Counted from the first letter of the stretch, positions 29,051 to 38,225 are shown. The stretch: DNA of 64,000 bases from Pseudomonas sp. AFG_SD02_1510_Pfu_092 (GCF_003331055.1 NZ_PUQD01000020.1:1-64000); one strand, 5' to 3'. Notes: a model not told the origin generated them from the letters alone. Translations and numbers: made by a program.

Positions 29051-29461
29051 ATGAAAGGGCAACGCGGTATCACCCTGATCGAACTGATGATCGTCGTCGC
29101 GATCATCGGCATTCTGGCGACCATCGCCTTACCGATGTACACCAACCACCAGTCCCGCTCGAAAGCCGCCGCCGGGTTGCTGGAGATCAGCGCACTGAAA
29201 ACGGCGATGGACCTGCGCTTGAACGAAGGCAAGGACGTCACGGGTGTGGCGGAGTTGGGCGGCCAGCCAGCGACGACCCATTGTGCGATTACCGCTGGCG
29301 GTAAAGCGGCGGATGGCACCGGGAGCATCGTGTGCACCCTGGTGGATGCACCCGCCACGGTGCTGGGCAAGGCACTGACCCTGACGCGCTCGGCTAGCGG
29401 GTGGGCCTGCACCACCGACATCGAGACAGACCTGGCGCCGAAGGGGTGCAAGGCGCCTTGA
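29051..29461 (+). CDS. pilA: Type IV major pilin PilA
   Basis: A 136-residue pilin starting [36 protein letters not shown], with the peptidase site after RG, Glu5 and the polymerisation helix. Cysteines in HCAITA, VCTL, WACTTD and KGCKAP allow a C-terminal disulfide loop. AAAAGGAAACC precedes the ATG at 29051. I did not find a convincing sigma54 site upstream, although pilA is RpoN-controlled in P. aeruginosa. Confidence 0.92.
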   Translation: MKGQRGITLIELMIVVAIIGILATIALPMYTNHQSRSKAAAGLLEISALKTAMDLRLNEGKDVTGVAELGGQPATTHCAITAGGKAADGTGSIVCTLVDAPATVLGKALTLTRSASGWACTTDIETDLAPKGCKAP

Positions 29462-29532
29462 GGGTGGGGGAATAAGCCAGGGGAAACAGGGGTTTGCGTA
29501 ACGGGTGCGAGCAGTGGTACGTTGCGCTACAC

Positions 29533-29608
29533 GCCGGTGTAGCTCAGTCGGTAGAGCAGCGCACTCGTAACGCGAAGGTCGCAGGTTCGATTCCTGTCTC
29601 CGGCACCA
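29533..29608 (+). tRNA. tRNA-Thr(CGU)
   Basis: A 76-base tRNA with acceptor GCCGGTG/CTCCGGC, anticodon CGT in CTCGTAA and encoded CCA. It is the insertion site of the genomic island: a P4-type integrase gene follows 160 bases downstream, and its 3' end is repeated at 47292 and 50858. Confidence 0.95.
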
Positions 29609-29609
29609 G
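29588..29609 (+). other. attL core of the island (tRNA-Thr 3' end)
   Basis: The 22 bases CGATTCCTGTCTCCGGCACC plus AG at the end of tRNA-Thr recur at 47292-47313 with one mismatch and at 50858-50878 with one gap and one mismatch. This marks it as the integration core used by the adjacent integrase. Confidence 0.75.
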
Positions 29610-29652
29610 TTCAGGTTCCAGCGAAGGCTACCAAAATCTCTGGAACCCCCGT

Positions 29653-29678
29653 AAAACCCGCATTTTGGCGGGTTTTTT
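29653..29678 (+). terminator. tRNA-Thr terminator
   Basis: AAAACCCGC/GCGGGTTTTTT hairpin about 45 bases after the tRNA. Similar hairpins follow the two attR-like copies at 47360 and 50921. Confidence 0.85.
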
Positions 29679-29769
29679 CGTTATGGCGTTCCGTCGGATT
29701 CCGACAGCTGCCAGCCGATTTAGGGGTAACGTTTGGGATAAAGTCGATTCGATAAAGGGGTTTACCCTT

Positions 29770-31092
29770 ATGGCTCGTACTACTGCTCCCCTGACCGACA
29801 CCGCATGCCGCTCGGCCAAGCCTACTGACCGCCCGTACAAGCTTTTTGACGGTGACGGTCTTTACCTCCTCGTTTACCCCAATGGCCGTAAAGGCTGGCG
29901 CTTCCGGTATGTGAAACCGGATGGGCGAGAGGGGCTGACCTCGTTTGGCAACTATCCCGTCATTGGTCTTGCAGATGCTCGGCAGAAGCGCCTGGAAACT
30001 AAGAGGATGCTGGCTGAGAGCATTGATCCGATTGCGTCTAAGCATCAGGCCAAGGTCGAGGCGGTTGTCAGAGGCCACACATTCGAGCGCGTTGCCTTGG
30101 ACTGGCATAAGGAAATGTCCGTGAAGTGGGCGCCTGGCCATTCGAGGACCGTGCTGAGTCGTTTGAAGACTCACGTATTCCCGCTGCTAGGCGCACGCGC
30201 CATCGTCGATCTGGATACCTTCGACCTCATGCAGCCGCTTGAGGCGATCAAGAAGCGCGGCACGATCGATGTGGCCTTAAGGGTACAAAACTACCTTCAG
30301 AGCATCATGCGTGAGGCGAAGCGGTTACGGCTGATCACGGTCAACCCTGCGTATGACCTTGAGGGCTTCATCAGCGCGCCGCGGGTTACGCATCGGCCCG
30401 CACTTCCGCTGTCACGCCTGCCTGAGTTGATGGACCGTATTGAGAACTACAAGGGACGTGCGCTCACTCGGCTGACCGTCATGCTGTCTCTGCATGTGTT
30501 TGTCCGGTCCAGCGAATTGCGCTTCGCACGTTGGAGTGAGTTCGATCTGAAGCGCGGTATATGGGAGATACCTGATACGCGGCCCGCTTTGGATGGCGTC
30601 CCGTATTCGACCAGAGGCACGAAGATGGCGGGCCACATCCATCTGGTCCCTCTGTCACCGCAAGCGGTGGCGTTGCTCGAACAGATTCACGCGATCACGG
30701 GGTACTTCGATCTGGTGTTCACCAGTGATGCTCGCTCGTGGAAGCCGATGTCTGAGAACACGGTCAACAGCGCTTTGCGGAACATGGGCTACGACACCAA
30801 GACCGAAATCTGCGGACATGGCTTTCGGTCCATGGCATGCAGTGCCTTGGTCGAATCCGGGCTGTGGTCAGAGACCGCTATCGAGCGGCAGATGAGCCAC
30901 AGGGAGCGCAACAACGTTCGGGCGGCGTATATCCACAAGGCCGAGTTCCTGGAGGAACGGCGAATGATCATGAGTTGGTGGAGCCGTTATCTCGAAGCGA
31001 ACCGGCAGGAGCATATCTCGCCGCATGAGTTCGCCAATCAGACCGGGGCAAACGTTTCTAGCCTAAGAGCAAGGCGTGGCGCAGTCGAGTGA
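29770..31092 (+). CDS. int: P4-type tyrosine site-specific integrase
   Basis: A 440-residue tyrosine recombinase. The N-terminal DUF4102 arm-binding domain reads MARTTAPLTDTACRSAKPTDRPYKLFDGDGLYLLVYPNG. The catalytic domain shows the first arginine in FVRSSELRFARW, the box GHGFRSMA (HxxR), the histidine of QMSHRERN and the tyrosine of RAAYIH. It inserts islands at tRNA 3' ends. The gene points away from tRNA-Thr directly downstream of attL, as is normal. The ATG at 29770 gives the family start. Confidence 0.95.
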   Translation: MARTTAPLTDTACRSAKPTDRPYKLFDGDGLYLLVYPNGRKGWRFRYVKPDGREGLTSFGNYPVIGLADARQKRLETKRMLAESIDPIASKHQAKVEAVVRGHTFERVALDWHKEMSVKWAPGHSRTVLSRLKTHVFPLLGARAIVDLDTFDLMQPLEAIKKRGTIDVALRVQNYLQSIMREAKRLRLITVNPAYDLEGFISAPRVTHRPALPLSRLPELMDRIENYKGRALTRLTVMLSLHVFVRSSELRFARWSEFDLKRGIWEIPDTRPALDGVPYSTRGTKMAGHIHLVPLSPQAVALLEQIHAITGYFDLVFTSDARSWKPMSENTVNSALRNMGYDTKTEICGHGFRSMACSALVESGLWSETAIERQMSHRERNNVRAAYIHKAEFLEERRMIMSWWSRYLEANRQEHISPHEFANQTGANVSSLRARRGAVE

Positions 31093-31132
31093 GCGCACGG
31101 TTTTGAAATTTCGGTGATCTGCTTTCCATGCG

Positions 31133-31177
31133 GGTCCATCCAAACAGGGCTGCAAAGCCGCCCTGTTTGGATGGACC
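31133..31177. terminator. 18-bp perfect hairpin after int
   Basis: Positions 31133-31150 and 31160-31177 are perfect complements (GGTCCATCCAAACAGGGC and its reverse) around a 9-base loop. It starts 41 bases after the integrase stop. The following TTACCTAAAAAG is not a good T-tract, so termination is not certain; a regulatory or recombination role is also possible. Confidence 0.55.
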
Positions 31178-31998
31178 TTACCTAAAAAGATCAAAAGCAC
31201 CACATCGGGCACTGGGTGCCACGGTGTTCCGCATACGGCCAGTACCATTTTCAATCGCAAAACCATGCGGTGCACATCGCTTGACCCTCTCGGATTGCGG
31301 GCGTAGAAAAGACAGTGCAAAGGCTGTCGTTGACAGCACCCTAGGTGACTCGAGCCTTCAAGGTCACGCCGCTTCTGCGGTGGTTCTCCCCCCAAATGGC
31401 GATTCGCATCCGGCAGCTCGCCCGGTCACCTCCCCGGTGATGGATGCCTACTTCAGATGATGGCCCTCGTGCGCCAGACAACACTTCCTACTTCGCTGCC
31501 CTGCAGCAACCTTTCCGCTTGGCCGAATCTTGCGCCAACCTGCGCCCGTCTCTTTCTCCTGGAAAGAGACGGGCGCCTCTAACACTGCTGCAGCCCTCAT
31601 CGCAATTGGCTTTGCGGCTACTCCACTCGTGACAATCGGCGTGACAAACGCTGATGTCACCAGCAACAGCGATGTAGATGATGGTGCCGCAGACCACGGA
31701 ATGGACTGCACCTGACTGACAGTCAGGCATGCCCCGGTCATCGCATTGCTGCGCTCACCCGGCTCAGGATCTTCAGGCGCTGGTTTAGTCAGCCAGCACT
31801 GCCTCCACCCGCCCACCGGCAACGGTGTTAAGGAGGCCAGATCATGAGATGCCCTAGCTCCCGGACGTAAGGAGCCGCCAGTCCCGCGTAGAGGACATTC
31901 CCCACAGGTCGCAGGGGCCTTGATCCCTGATAACACTCAGCATTCTTGGCGGGATGACGTGGGGCGAGGATCGGAGATCGGAAGATGAGGTGACCGAC
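31178..31998. other. 820-bp stretch without a convincing gene
   Basis: Between the two integrases I see no reliable coding region. A 162-codon minus-strand reading exists at 31448-31936 but has no ribosome site and no recognisable family. The clearest structure is a 15-bp perfect hairpin: 31542-31556 pairs with 31562-31576 (GCGCCCGTCTCTTTC), loop TCCTG. Confidence 0.5.
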
Positions 31999-32979
31999 AT
32001 GACATTGGTGGGTAGGCGCGATGGCCGTAATTTCGGTTACGGCAGACAATTGAGCTATGCAGGGCCGCAGGCAATGAAAGACATGTTCGGCGCTGGTCAC
32101 TACGGTACGGTCAAAGCGCACTGTGATCGCTGGCAGGCATTCGTCAAATGGTGCCGCTCCGAACAGGGGCCCGGATTGAATGATGCACGGCAGATTGATC
32201 GGAAGGTGTTGGCCGACTATGCGGATCATCTGCGTGAGGTAGTTAGGCGCGGTGACCTCGCCATCAGCACCGCGCAAAATCGGCTATCCAGTGTTAACAG
32301 AACCATGGCAGCGCTTCGCGGTGATCAGTACGTGAAATTGCCCAGCCCGAGCAAGGCGTTGGGTATGCAGCGCAGCGGGGTTCGACAGTCGGTGCCGCAT
32401 GGCCAAGACCGCGCAAAGGTTAAACAGATCGTCGATGCACTTTGTCGCCAACATCAGCTACGGGCCGCCGCAATTGTTCTGTTGGCCCGAGCCGCCGGCA
32501 TGCGCTTGCGCGAGGCCATCTTGGCTGACCTGCCACGGCTGAGCCGTGAGGCTAACGACCTACGCAGGATCAACATTCAGAACGGCACCAAAGGTGGCCG
32601 CGCCGGTGCCTCAGCGCCACGTTGGATTGCGGTGGACGACCATGTTCGAGGTGCCCTTGGGTTTGCGCGGCAGATTTCGCCTGCAGGTAGCCGCAACCTG
32701 ATTGCGCCACACGAAAGCTACCTGAGCCTTCTGCAACGAATCATCCGCCCTGCGCGAAACATCCTGCATGCACACAACCTCAAAGGATTCCATGAGCTAC
32801 GAGCGGCATACGCTTGTGAGCGCTATGAGCAAATCGCCCAACACCGTGCGCCTATCAATGGCGGCCACTTATGCCAGGTAGATAGGAACCTTGATCGTGA
32901 AGCCCGGAAGCAGATCAGCTACGAGCTGGGGCACGCTCGGGTCGATGTGGTAGCTGCTTACATTGGAGGGCGCGCGTGA
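31999..32979 (+). CDS. Second tyrosine integrase (Integrase_1 / SAM_2 type)
   Basis: A 326-residue recombinase unlike the P4-type one. The N-terminal SAM-like part (about 1-100) includes CDRWQAFVKWCRSEQG. The catalytic part shows ARAAGMRLREAILADL (first arginine), GFHELRAAYACERYEQ (HxxR) and SYELGHARVDVVAAYIGG (histidine and tyrosine). This matches the integrase family often seen in pairs with a small helper in Pseudomonas islands. GAGG at 31987-31990 sets the ATG at 31999. It overlaps the next gene by 4 bases. A decayed copy of its 3' end is at 47898. Confidence 0.82.
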   Translation: MTLVGRRDGRNFGYGRQLSYAGPQAMKDMFGAGHYGTVKAHCDRWQAFVKWCRSEQGPGLNDARQIDRKVLADYADHLREVVRRGDLAISTAQNRLSSVNRTMAALRGDQYVKLPSPSKALGMQRSGVRQSVPHGQDRAKVKQIVDALCRQHQLRAAAIVLLARAAGMRLREAILADLPRLSREANDLRRINIQNGTKGGRAGASAPRWIAVDDHVRGALGFARQISPAGSRNLIAPHESYLSLLQRIIRPARNILHAHNLKGFHELRAAYACERYEQIAQHRAPINGGHLCQVDRNLDREARKQISYELGHARVDVVAAYIGGRA

Positions 32980-33263
32980 GTAAGCCATTCGACATGGAAC
33001 TGTTCTTGTCTGCGGTGCTGACGGGGTCATACGCAACGCGGCAGCGCCATTTACGTCAAGCAAAGATCATCCAAGCGGAGATAGCAGAACGGTGGCAGCT
33101 CGAAACACCTTGGGCCTGGCGGAGAAAACATGTGGCTTGGTTTCTTGAGCATCGCCTGGCTAGACGATGCGAGTCGACTCAGTATTACTACCTGTTGACG
33201 GTGCGGCTGCTTGTGGGTCGTTTAGAAAAGCCATGGGTCTTCAAATGCCAAATACGCGATTGA
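32976..33263 (+). CDS. Small partner protein of the second integrase
   Basis: A 95-residue basic protein, MSKPFDMELFLSAVLTGSYATRQRHLRQAKIIQAEIAERW, of unknown function. It is coupled to the integrase by a 4-base ATGA-type overlap. The same integrase-end plus helper pair is found again, damaged, at 47898-48265, which shows that the two genes travel together. It probably binds DNA or helps the recombinase; this is inference from context. Confidence 0.75.
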   Translation: MSKPFDMELFLSAVLTGSYATRQRHLRQAKIIQAEIAERWQLETPWAWRRKHVAWFLEHRLARRCESTQYYYLLTVRLLVGRLEKPWVFKCQIRD

Positions 33264-33629
33264 TATTCACGACAAACCGCATTCGGGCAAAACTGGCGAG
33301 TCCTGAAATCAGTGAAGATGGAAAACGCGCAAAAATTTGGGCTCATCAAATTCCGGCGCATCGCCCATCGAAGCAATCTAGCCACCACTACTCCACTCCC
33401 ACAGCCTACCCCCATACCGTACACCGGAAATATCCGGCGGTTCGGTCGGAATGTCTCCAGCGTCCGGTTTCCATGCGTACTCACCCTTTGTGTATACATG
33501 CCCGTACCCAGGCTACGACCCCAGAAAGGACGCTGTGGCCGACAATCCTGTACCAAAGCTCGATCGAATTTGATAAGTTTCCGAGATAGCAACAAGCCAC
33601 TACACCCTATTCTTTCACAAGGACGTGCA
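33264..33629. other. 366-bp intergenic stretch before the three-gene cluster
   Basis: I see no supported gene. The reading frame of the following gene is open through most of it but has no start with a ribosome site and no matching family, so this stretch more likely carries the promoter of the cluster. Confidence 0.5.
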
Positions 33630-35312
33630 ATGACCAACGTCAACGTTTACCTGCGAGAAAACCTCGCCAACGTTACCAGCAAGATCTCCATCGCACCGAA
33701 CATCGACGAGAAAAAACTCAACAACGCGGTCAAGGCATTCGGCTTCTCTGGAAGCCCATCAAACGTAGTAGCTCTGCTCGATAACACGCTAATGGGCAGC
33801 GGCAAAGATGGCATCCTGTTCACGGGTGAACAGATAATTTATCGCGCCAGCTTTTCAGATCCAATCAGCGTGCCGTATGCATCGATCGCTTCCGCTGCTT
33901 ACGTCGAGACCTTAACTGGTAGTAAGAAGGACAAAATTGAGGCATCAGTCCTAATTTCTCGACGTGACGCTAGCGATCTGTCAATCACTGCCCTCATCAA
34001 TTGCGACTACAGAAAATTAGCCGAGACGCTACAGGGATGCATCGACGGCTTTGAAGAGTTCAAGGAAGAACGGCAGCTCGTTCCAATCTCTGAATTGAGC
34101 GAACACTTGAAGATGGCCTATGTTCAAGCTGTCATCAACATGGCTTACGACAACGACGACGTAGTCGATGACAAAGAATTCGCTGAGATACTTCAGTTGA
34201 TGACGCGCTTGGATCTGAGCCCTGATACGCGGTTCACGCTAAGGGCCTATATGGCTTCCAGCAGCGCGCAGATCCCTCTGGCGACTCTGGTTGAGCAAAT
34301 CAATACTCAGAGTCCAGCTGGTCAGATCAAGGCTCTGCACATCTCTCTGGTGAAAGACCTGATCAATCTGTTCTACAGCACTGGCGGCCGCGACGTCGCT
34401 AGTTTCGCTTTTCTTCAGAAAAATCGTGCTCTGCTGCAGGTTAGCGACGAAGAGATTGAGCTGGCGATCTCGGCCATCAAAAACGATCACGACATGCTTC
34501 GCGATGACATGACTGATGACCAGATCGTCTCTGCTCTAAAGTTGTTGTCAGCGAAAGCAGCCGCCGTGGGCACGCCATTGGCTGCCGTGTATTTATCCGG
34601 CTCCGTGGTCGGCATGTCTGCTGCTGGATTGACTTCGGGGCTTGCCAGCCTAGGCATGGGCGGTTTGCTCGGCATGTCAGGCATGATGACCGGGATCGGG
34701 GTCGCAGTGCTGATCGGTGTCGGCGCTTACGCAGGTGTTAGAAAGCTCACAGGTGCGAACGAGATAAACCGCTCTAAACGCCGCGAGCTGATGCTCAACG
34801 AGGTCATCAAGCAAACCCAACTGACCATATCTCTCGTCATGAAGGACATCAACTTCATCACTGGCAAACTGAATGAGTACATTCAGGCTCATGGTGCACA
34901 GGACGAAAAAATCAAAAAGCTCATGGGGCTAATGGTTCAGATGACGAGTGCCGGAACAGTGCTGACCGATAAATCCAGCTCTGCCCAGGCCAGCGCTAAC
35001 AAGCTTCGCTGCGCTCAGTATCTCGATGAGGGCAAACTCAAGGCACTGACGCGCGAACCTACCAAAGCTGAACTCTATGACTTCATTTTCGGCTTCTATG
35101 AAGAACGAGAAATCGTTGCAGCCAGCAAGGATGAGGATAAGCAAATAGTCACCAAGCTTGTAATCAAGTCCGGCAGAAGTAGCCAAGAGCTGGAAAGCTT
35201 GGCCAGAGCATTTGAGGCCATCGGATACTTCAACGTCAGCGACGTCCTCAAGGGAACCGCAGCCGACGTTGCAGGCAAAGCCCGTGACAAGCTGAGCGGT
35301 CTGTTCTCATGA
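33630..35312 (+). CDS. Unrecognised protein: PH-like, TerB-like and membrane segments
   Basis: A 560-residue protein, first of a three-gene island cluster. ACAAGGACGTGCA precedes the ATG at 33630. Residues 25-145 look like a bacterial PH-like domain (LLDNTLMGSGKDGILFTG, then PYASIASAAYVE). Residues 155-280 look like a TerB domain: helices with an acidic turn, MAYDNDDVVDDKEFAEIL. Residues 308-370 are Gly/Ala-rich and hydrophobic, probably one or two membrane passages. The rest (380-560) is helical, perhaps coiled coil. The PH-like part is clearly related to the N-terminus of the third gene (36897). It overlaps the second gene by 4 bases. TerB-like domains occur in several phage-defence systems, but no known system is recognised here. 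Confidence 0.72.
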   Translation: MTNVNVYLRENLANVTSKISIAPNIDEKKLNNAVKAFGFSGSPSNVVALLDNTLMGSGKDGILFTGEQIIYRASFSDPISVPYASIASAAYVETLTGSKKDKIEASVLISRRDASDLSITALINCDYRKLAETLQGCIDGFEEFKEERQLVPISELSEHLKMAYVQAVINMAYDNDDVVDDKEFAEILQLMTRLDLSPDTRFTLRAYMASSSAQIPLATLVEQINTQSPAGQIKALHISLVKDLINLFYSTGGRDVASFAFLQKNRALLQVSDEEIELAISAIKNDHDMLRDDMTDDQIVSALKLLSAKAAAVGTPLAAVYLSGSVVGMSAAGLTSGLASLGMGGLLGMSGMMTGIGVAVLIGVGAYAGVRKLTGANEINRSKRRELMLNEVIKQTQLTISLVMKDINFITGKLNEYIQAHGAQDEKIKKLMGLMVQMTSAGTVLTDKSSSAQASANKLRCAQYLDEGKLKALTREPTKAELYDFIFGFYEEREIVAASKDEDKQIVTKLVIKSGRSSQELESLARAFEAIGYFNVSDVLKGTAADVAGKARDKLSGLFS

Positions 35313-36817
35313 CCCAGAAACGCCTACTGGATGATCAAGCGCAGGCGATGCTGATTCAGCAACACCAGCTCGATCAGACAAATCAGCATCTCGACAAAAT
35401 GCTCGGGTCGCTTGATGCCATGGCTCAGGATCAGCGCAGCAATGATGCTCTTTTGGATAGCCTCATAGCTCAAGCTGAAAGTATCGTTGACGGGCAGACC
35501 ATCGAGTTCGTGATGGATGATTGTGTTGAAGTGGTCTTTGACGATTACCTCGTAGAAGCATCGTCAACCTATGAACCAACACTACAGCCGCTGGAAATGC
35601 TCGACACTGTCGACGCTGATCCAACAGCCGGCTGGGCTTCTTATCTCACCCAGTTGGATGACTATGCAGCGAGGCAAGGCATTGAGCCTACCGAGGACCC
35701 CTTCCGTCACCTGATGACGGATACCCAGCGTATCGCGCTGGAGAAGCGCATCAAGGAAGACTTCTCGCTTAAAGCTGCTAACTGCGACAAATACGACTAC
35801 ATGATTGCGGGGACCTGCGGCCTCATAGGTGGGCTCGTAGACGTATTTTTTGTAGGGGTGCCAGGCAAAGGAGCGCTTGGCAAATGGGCAGACACGCAGA
35901 CCGATAATGCAGTACAGCGCTTTGCCAAATTGAATGGATGGAGTCGCAAGGGCAAGGAAGGCGACGGCACGGCGAGCGCAATCGGCTTCTTAGAAAGGAA
36001 ATTCAAGATCAACTATGACCACGCTACCACGCATGCAACCGGTGGTGCGGTAAAAAACATGTCGATGAGCAATCATCACGTTAAAAGCTTGGGGCATTCG
36101 CCTGACCTGGTCGGTCTATTTTTCTCAATTCTAGATCAGTTCACCAGCACAGCTCACTTCGTAGACAAGGGAAAGCTGATCTCTATCAACACTGAGACAT
36201 TTGAGCTTAGCGGCAGCAACCTGATGGCGAAGATTTTCGCAGGGTTCATGAACTGGCTCGGCCATCTGTTTTCAGATATGGCAGGATCATCAGGCGGCCG
36301 CGGGGGCGTAAGTGGCGGACGAGGCTCTGGCATTCCAATTCCTTTCTACTCGCTACTCCAGTTCGTTAACGTTGGTTCATTCGGACAGCATCGTCAGACC
36401 TTTTCGACCATCGCAGTGAAGGTTTTTGAGTCTGGTTACGACATGCGGCATGGCCTCGCGATAGCCATCCCGGTTCTTATCACAGAGCTGTTTACCCGGA
36501 TGATGTGGGTGATCAAACGCCGGTTCTATCATGGCCAAGATTGGCGTAACTGCATCCCGTCAGCCAATAACCCAGAACTACGCCGGATGTTGCTCATCGG
36601 CCACGGCTCATTGTGTTTAGTAGACGTGGCTGACGCAGGATTACGTTCGGGTGGGAACATCGTCGCCTTCCTGATGCGCAGTAATATGATCGCTTGGGTT
36701 CGATTTGGAACAGTTGCGATTAAGGAAGTCAAGGCGATCTACATGGCAGGTTCTATCGACGCAGATGCGGTGGATGCATATCTCGACGCTGAGTATTCAA
36801 GAATGCTAGCCACTTGA
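35309..36817 (+). CDS. Unrecognised membrane-linked protein, cluster gene 2
   Basis: A 502-residue protein with an ATGA overlap to the gene before. Residues 1-65 are a glutamine-rich coiled coil (QAMLIQQHQLDQTNQHLDKMLGSLDAM). Around 165-190 is a hydrophobic, glycine-rich helix (YDYMIAGTCGLIGGLVDVFFVGVPG). Then come a short NHHVKSLGHSP motif and a second hydrophobic stretch (GLFFSILDQFTS). A glycine-rich linker (SSGGRGGVSGGRGSG, about 330) and another apolar segment (LAIAIPVLITELF) follow. I know no named family. Tight coupling to the TerB-like gene suggests one complex at the membrane. Confidence 0.68.
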   Translation: MTQKRLLDDQAQAMLIQQHQLDQTNQHLDKMLGSLDAMAQDQRSNDALLDSLIAQAESIVDGQTIEFVMDDCVEVVFDDYLVEASSTYEPTLQPLEMLDTVDADPTAGWASYLTQLDDYAARQGIEPTEDPFRHLMTDTQRIALEKRIKEDFSLKAANCDKYDYMIAGTCGLIGGLVDVFFVGVPGKGALGKWADTQTDNAVQRFAKLNGWSRKGKEGDGTASAIGFLERKFKINYDHATTHATGGAVKNMSMSNHHVKSLGHSPDLVGLFFSILDQFTSTAHFVDKGKLISINTETFELSGSNLMAKIFAGFMNWLGHLFSDMAGSSGGRGGVSGGRGSGIPIPFYSLLQFVNVGSFGQHRQTFSTIAVKVFESGYDMRHGLAIAIPVLITELFTRMMWVIKRRFYHGQDWRNCIPSANNPELRRMLLIGHGSLCLVDVADAGLRSGGNIVAFLMRSNMIAWVRFGTVAIKEVKAIYMAGSIDADAVDAYLDAEYSRMLAT

Positions 36818-36896
36818 GGTTTGTGAAGAGCGCATGAATTGACCCTGATTTCGTGGAATTGTTTTCTAGGTTTAGTTCTTATTAAAGGAAGGAATA

Positions 36897-38225
36897 ATGT
36901 TAAGGAATAGTGATTTCAATGAGTTCTCATCTTTAAGAAGGGTTTTCATTAAAGGCGAAATTGAAAAACACAAACTGAATAATTTCTTGACCCGCGCTAA
37001 CCTTAAGATCATGGCAGATGATGACTGCTTACTTTTCCTTGATGATAGCTTTTTAGGGCTATGGGGTGAAGGGGTTCTTTTTACAAAAAATTATCTTGTG
37101 TATAACCTTCTTGGCGAGAGTGGGCATATTCCTTTCTTCAGGATTTCAAGTATAGAATTTGTAGAGTCAGACATAATAATAAATTCATCGACAGGCTTGA
37201 CTTTTAGAAAAATATCGTTTGAGGTGGTGTGCGATATATTTAGGGTTGTATATTCTTGCTTGAAAAGAAATGACGCCTCTCTGATTGATGTTATTAATCA
37301 TGCACATGGAGGGTCTATCCTCGTCAATTACTCATCCAATGACTCGGTTGTGGCGTTTGCCTCGTTCGTTCAAATGAATGCCAACAAAGAGACAATTGTG
37401 GAGCTAATGGGGGAAGATAACTTCAAAGACAAAGAGAGCATTCGGAAATACATTGCATCTGATGAGAATCTTAAGAATCTAGCAGAGCGGCTCGTAGATA
37501 TACCTGAGCTAGAGGAAAGCGTAGCTAAAGAAACTGCGAATTATTTTTATTCGGCATTCAAGTATTACTCATTATTTTTGTATGATCAAATAAATTATTA
37601 CAAGGATGACTTGGCTAGATCCGAAGCGCGTGAGCTGGAGTTGCAGCGAAAGAAAGAGCTTGCCGTAAAGAATGCAGAGTTCAGAAATATAGAAAAAGCG
37701 CCAAGCATATGTTTATTTTCTAACGTGTTTTCGATCAAGGGTGAACCTACCTCCGATTTTATAGATGCCTTTCTGTCCGTAGTCAATGGGTATTCTAGAA
37801 AATTCAAAATGAATGAGCCTGAATATTGGTTTGTTTTCAATGCTCATCTTGACTTTTATTTCTACATACTTGCAACTGAGGAGGTTCTTCAAAAGCCTGG
37901 CACGAACCAAATATTTATTGCTCCTTTCGTATTTTTACTTGAGGGCAACAAAGGAAGGGTTAAGGAATTATCTGGCTTGATGAATGATGAGGCAATCAAG
38001 GAATCTATAGTTTACATTTCGCTTCTAATGATGAATCAAAGGAGTGGTAAAAAAGAAGATAATTTTAATTTGCTGTATAGGAAAATTTTGCTTTGTAACA
38101 AAGAAATATCGGAAGGTGAGTTTATGCAAAGCTTGAGTGCCATCCGGGAAAATACTAAGAAGCTGATTATTGAGGTCTTTCGACCTGATATAGAACGTTC
38201 TTCTGAAATAAATAAATTGTTCTGA
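36897..38225 (+). CDS. Unrecognised AT-rich protein with PH-like N-terminus, cluster gene 3
   Basis: A 442-residue protein with a strong AGGAAGG site before the ATG. Residues 24-91 align with residues 28-93 of cluster gene 1: KLNN, then LLFLDD, GxGVLFT, a P, IxSxxFVE in the same order and spacing. The rest has no family I can name; a charged coiled-coil part (DDLARSEARELELQRKKELAVKNAEF, about 230-260) is the main feature. Codon use is strongly AT-rich compared with the first two genes, so it was acquired from another source or evolves under other limits. A 79-base gap separates it from gene 2. It could be a sensor or effector that replaces or joins gene 1 at the same target. Confidence 0.68.
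   Translation: MLRNSDFNEFSSLRRVFIKGEIEKHKLNNFLTRANLKIMADDDCLLFLDDSFLGLWGEGVLFTKNYLVYNLLGESGHIPFFRISSIEFVESDIIINSSTGLTFRKISFEVVCDIFRVVYSCLKRNDASLIDVINHAHGGSILVNYSSNDSVVAFASFVQMNANKETIVELMGEDNFKDKESIRKYIASDENLKNLAERLVDIPELEESVAKETANYFYSAFKYYSLFLYDQINYYKDDLARSEARELELQRKKELAVKNAEFRNIEKAPSICLFSNVFSIKGEPTSDFIDAFLSVVNGYSRKFKMNEPEYWFVFNAHLDFYFYILATEEVLQKPGTNQIFIAPFVFLLEGNKGRVKELSGLMNDEAIKESIVYISLLMMNQRSGKKEDNFNLLYRKILLCNKEISEGEFMQSLSAIRENTKKLIIEVFRPDIERSSEINKLF

Noticed and set aside
31542..31576. Retron-like msr/msd hairpin
   Set aside because: There is no reverse transcriptase gene in the island, so a perfect hairpin alone does not support a retron.
31448..31936. 162-codon minus-strand frame in the gene-free stretch
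   Set aside because: No ribosome site, no family, and a biased low-complexity residue make-up. I could not tell it from chance, so it is mentioned only in the stretch note.
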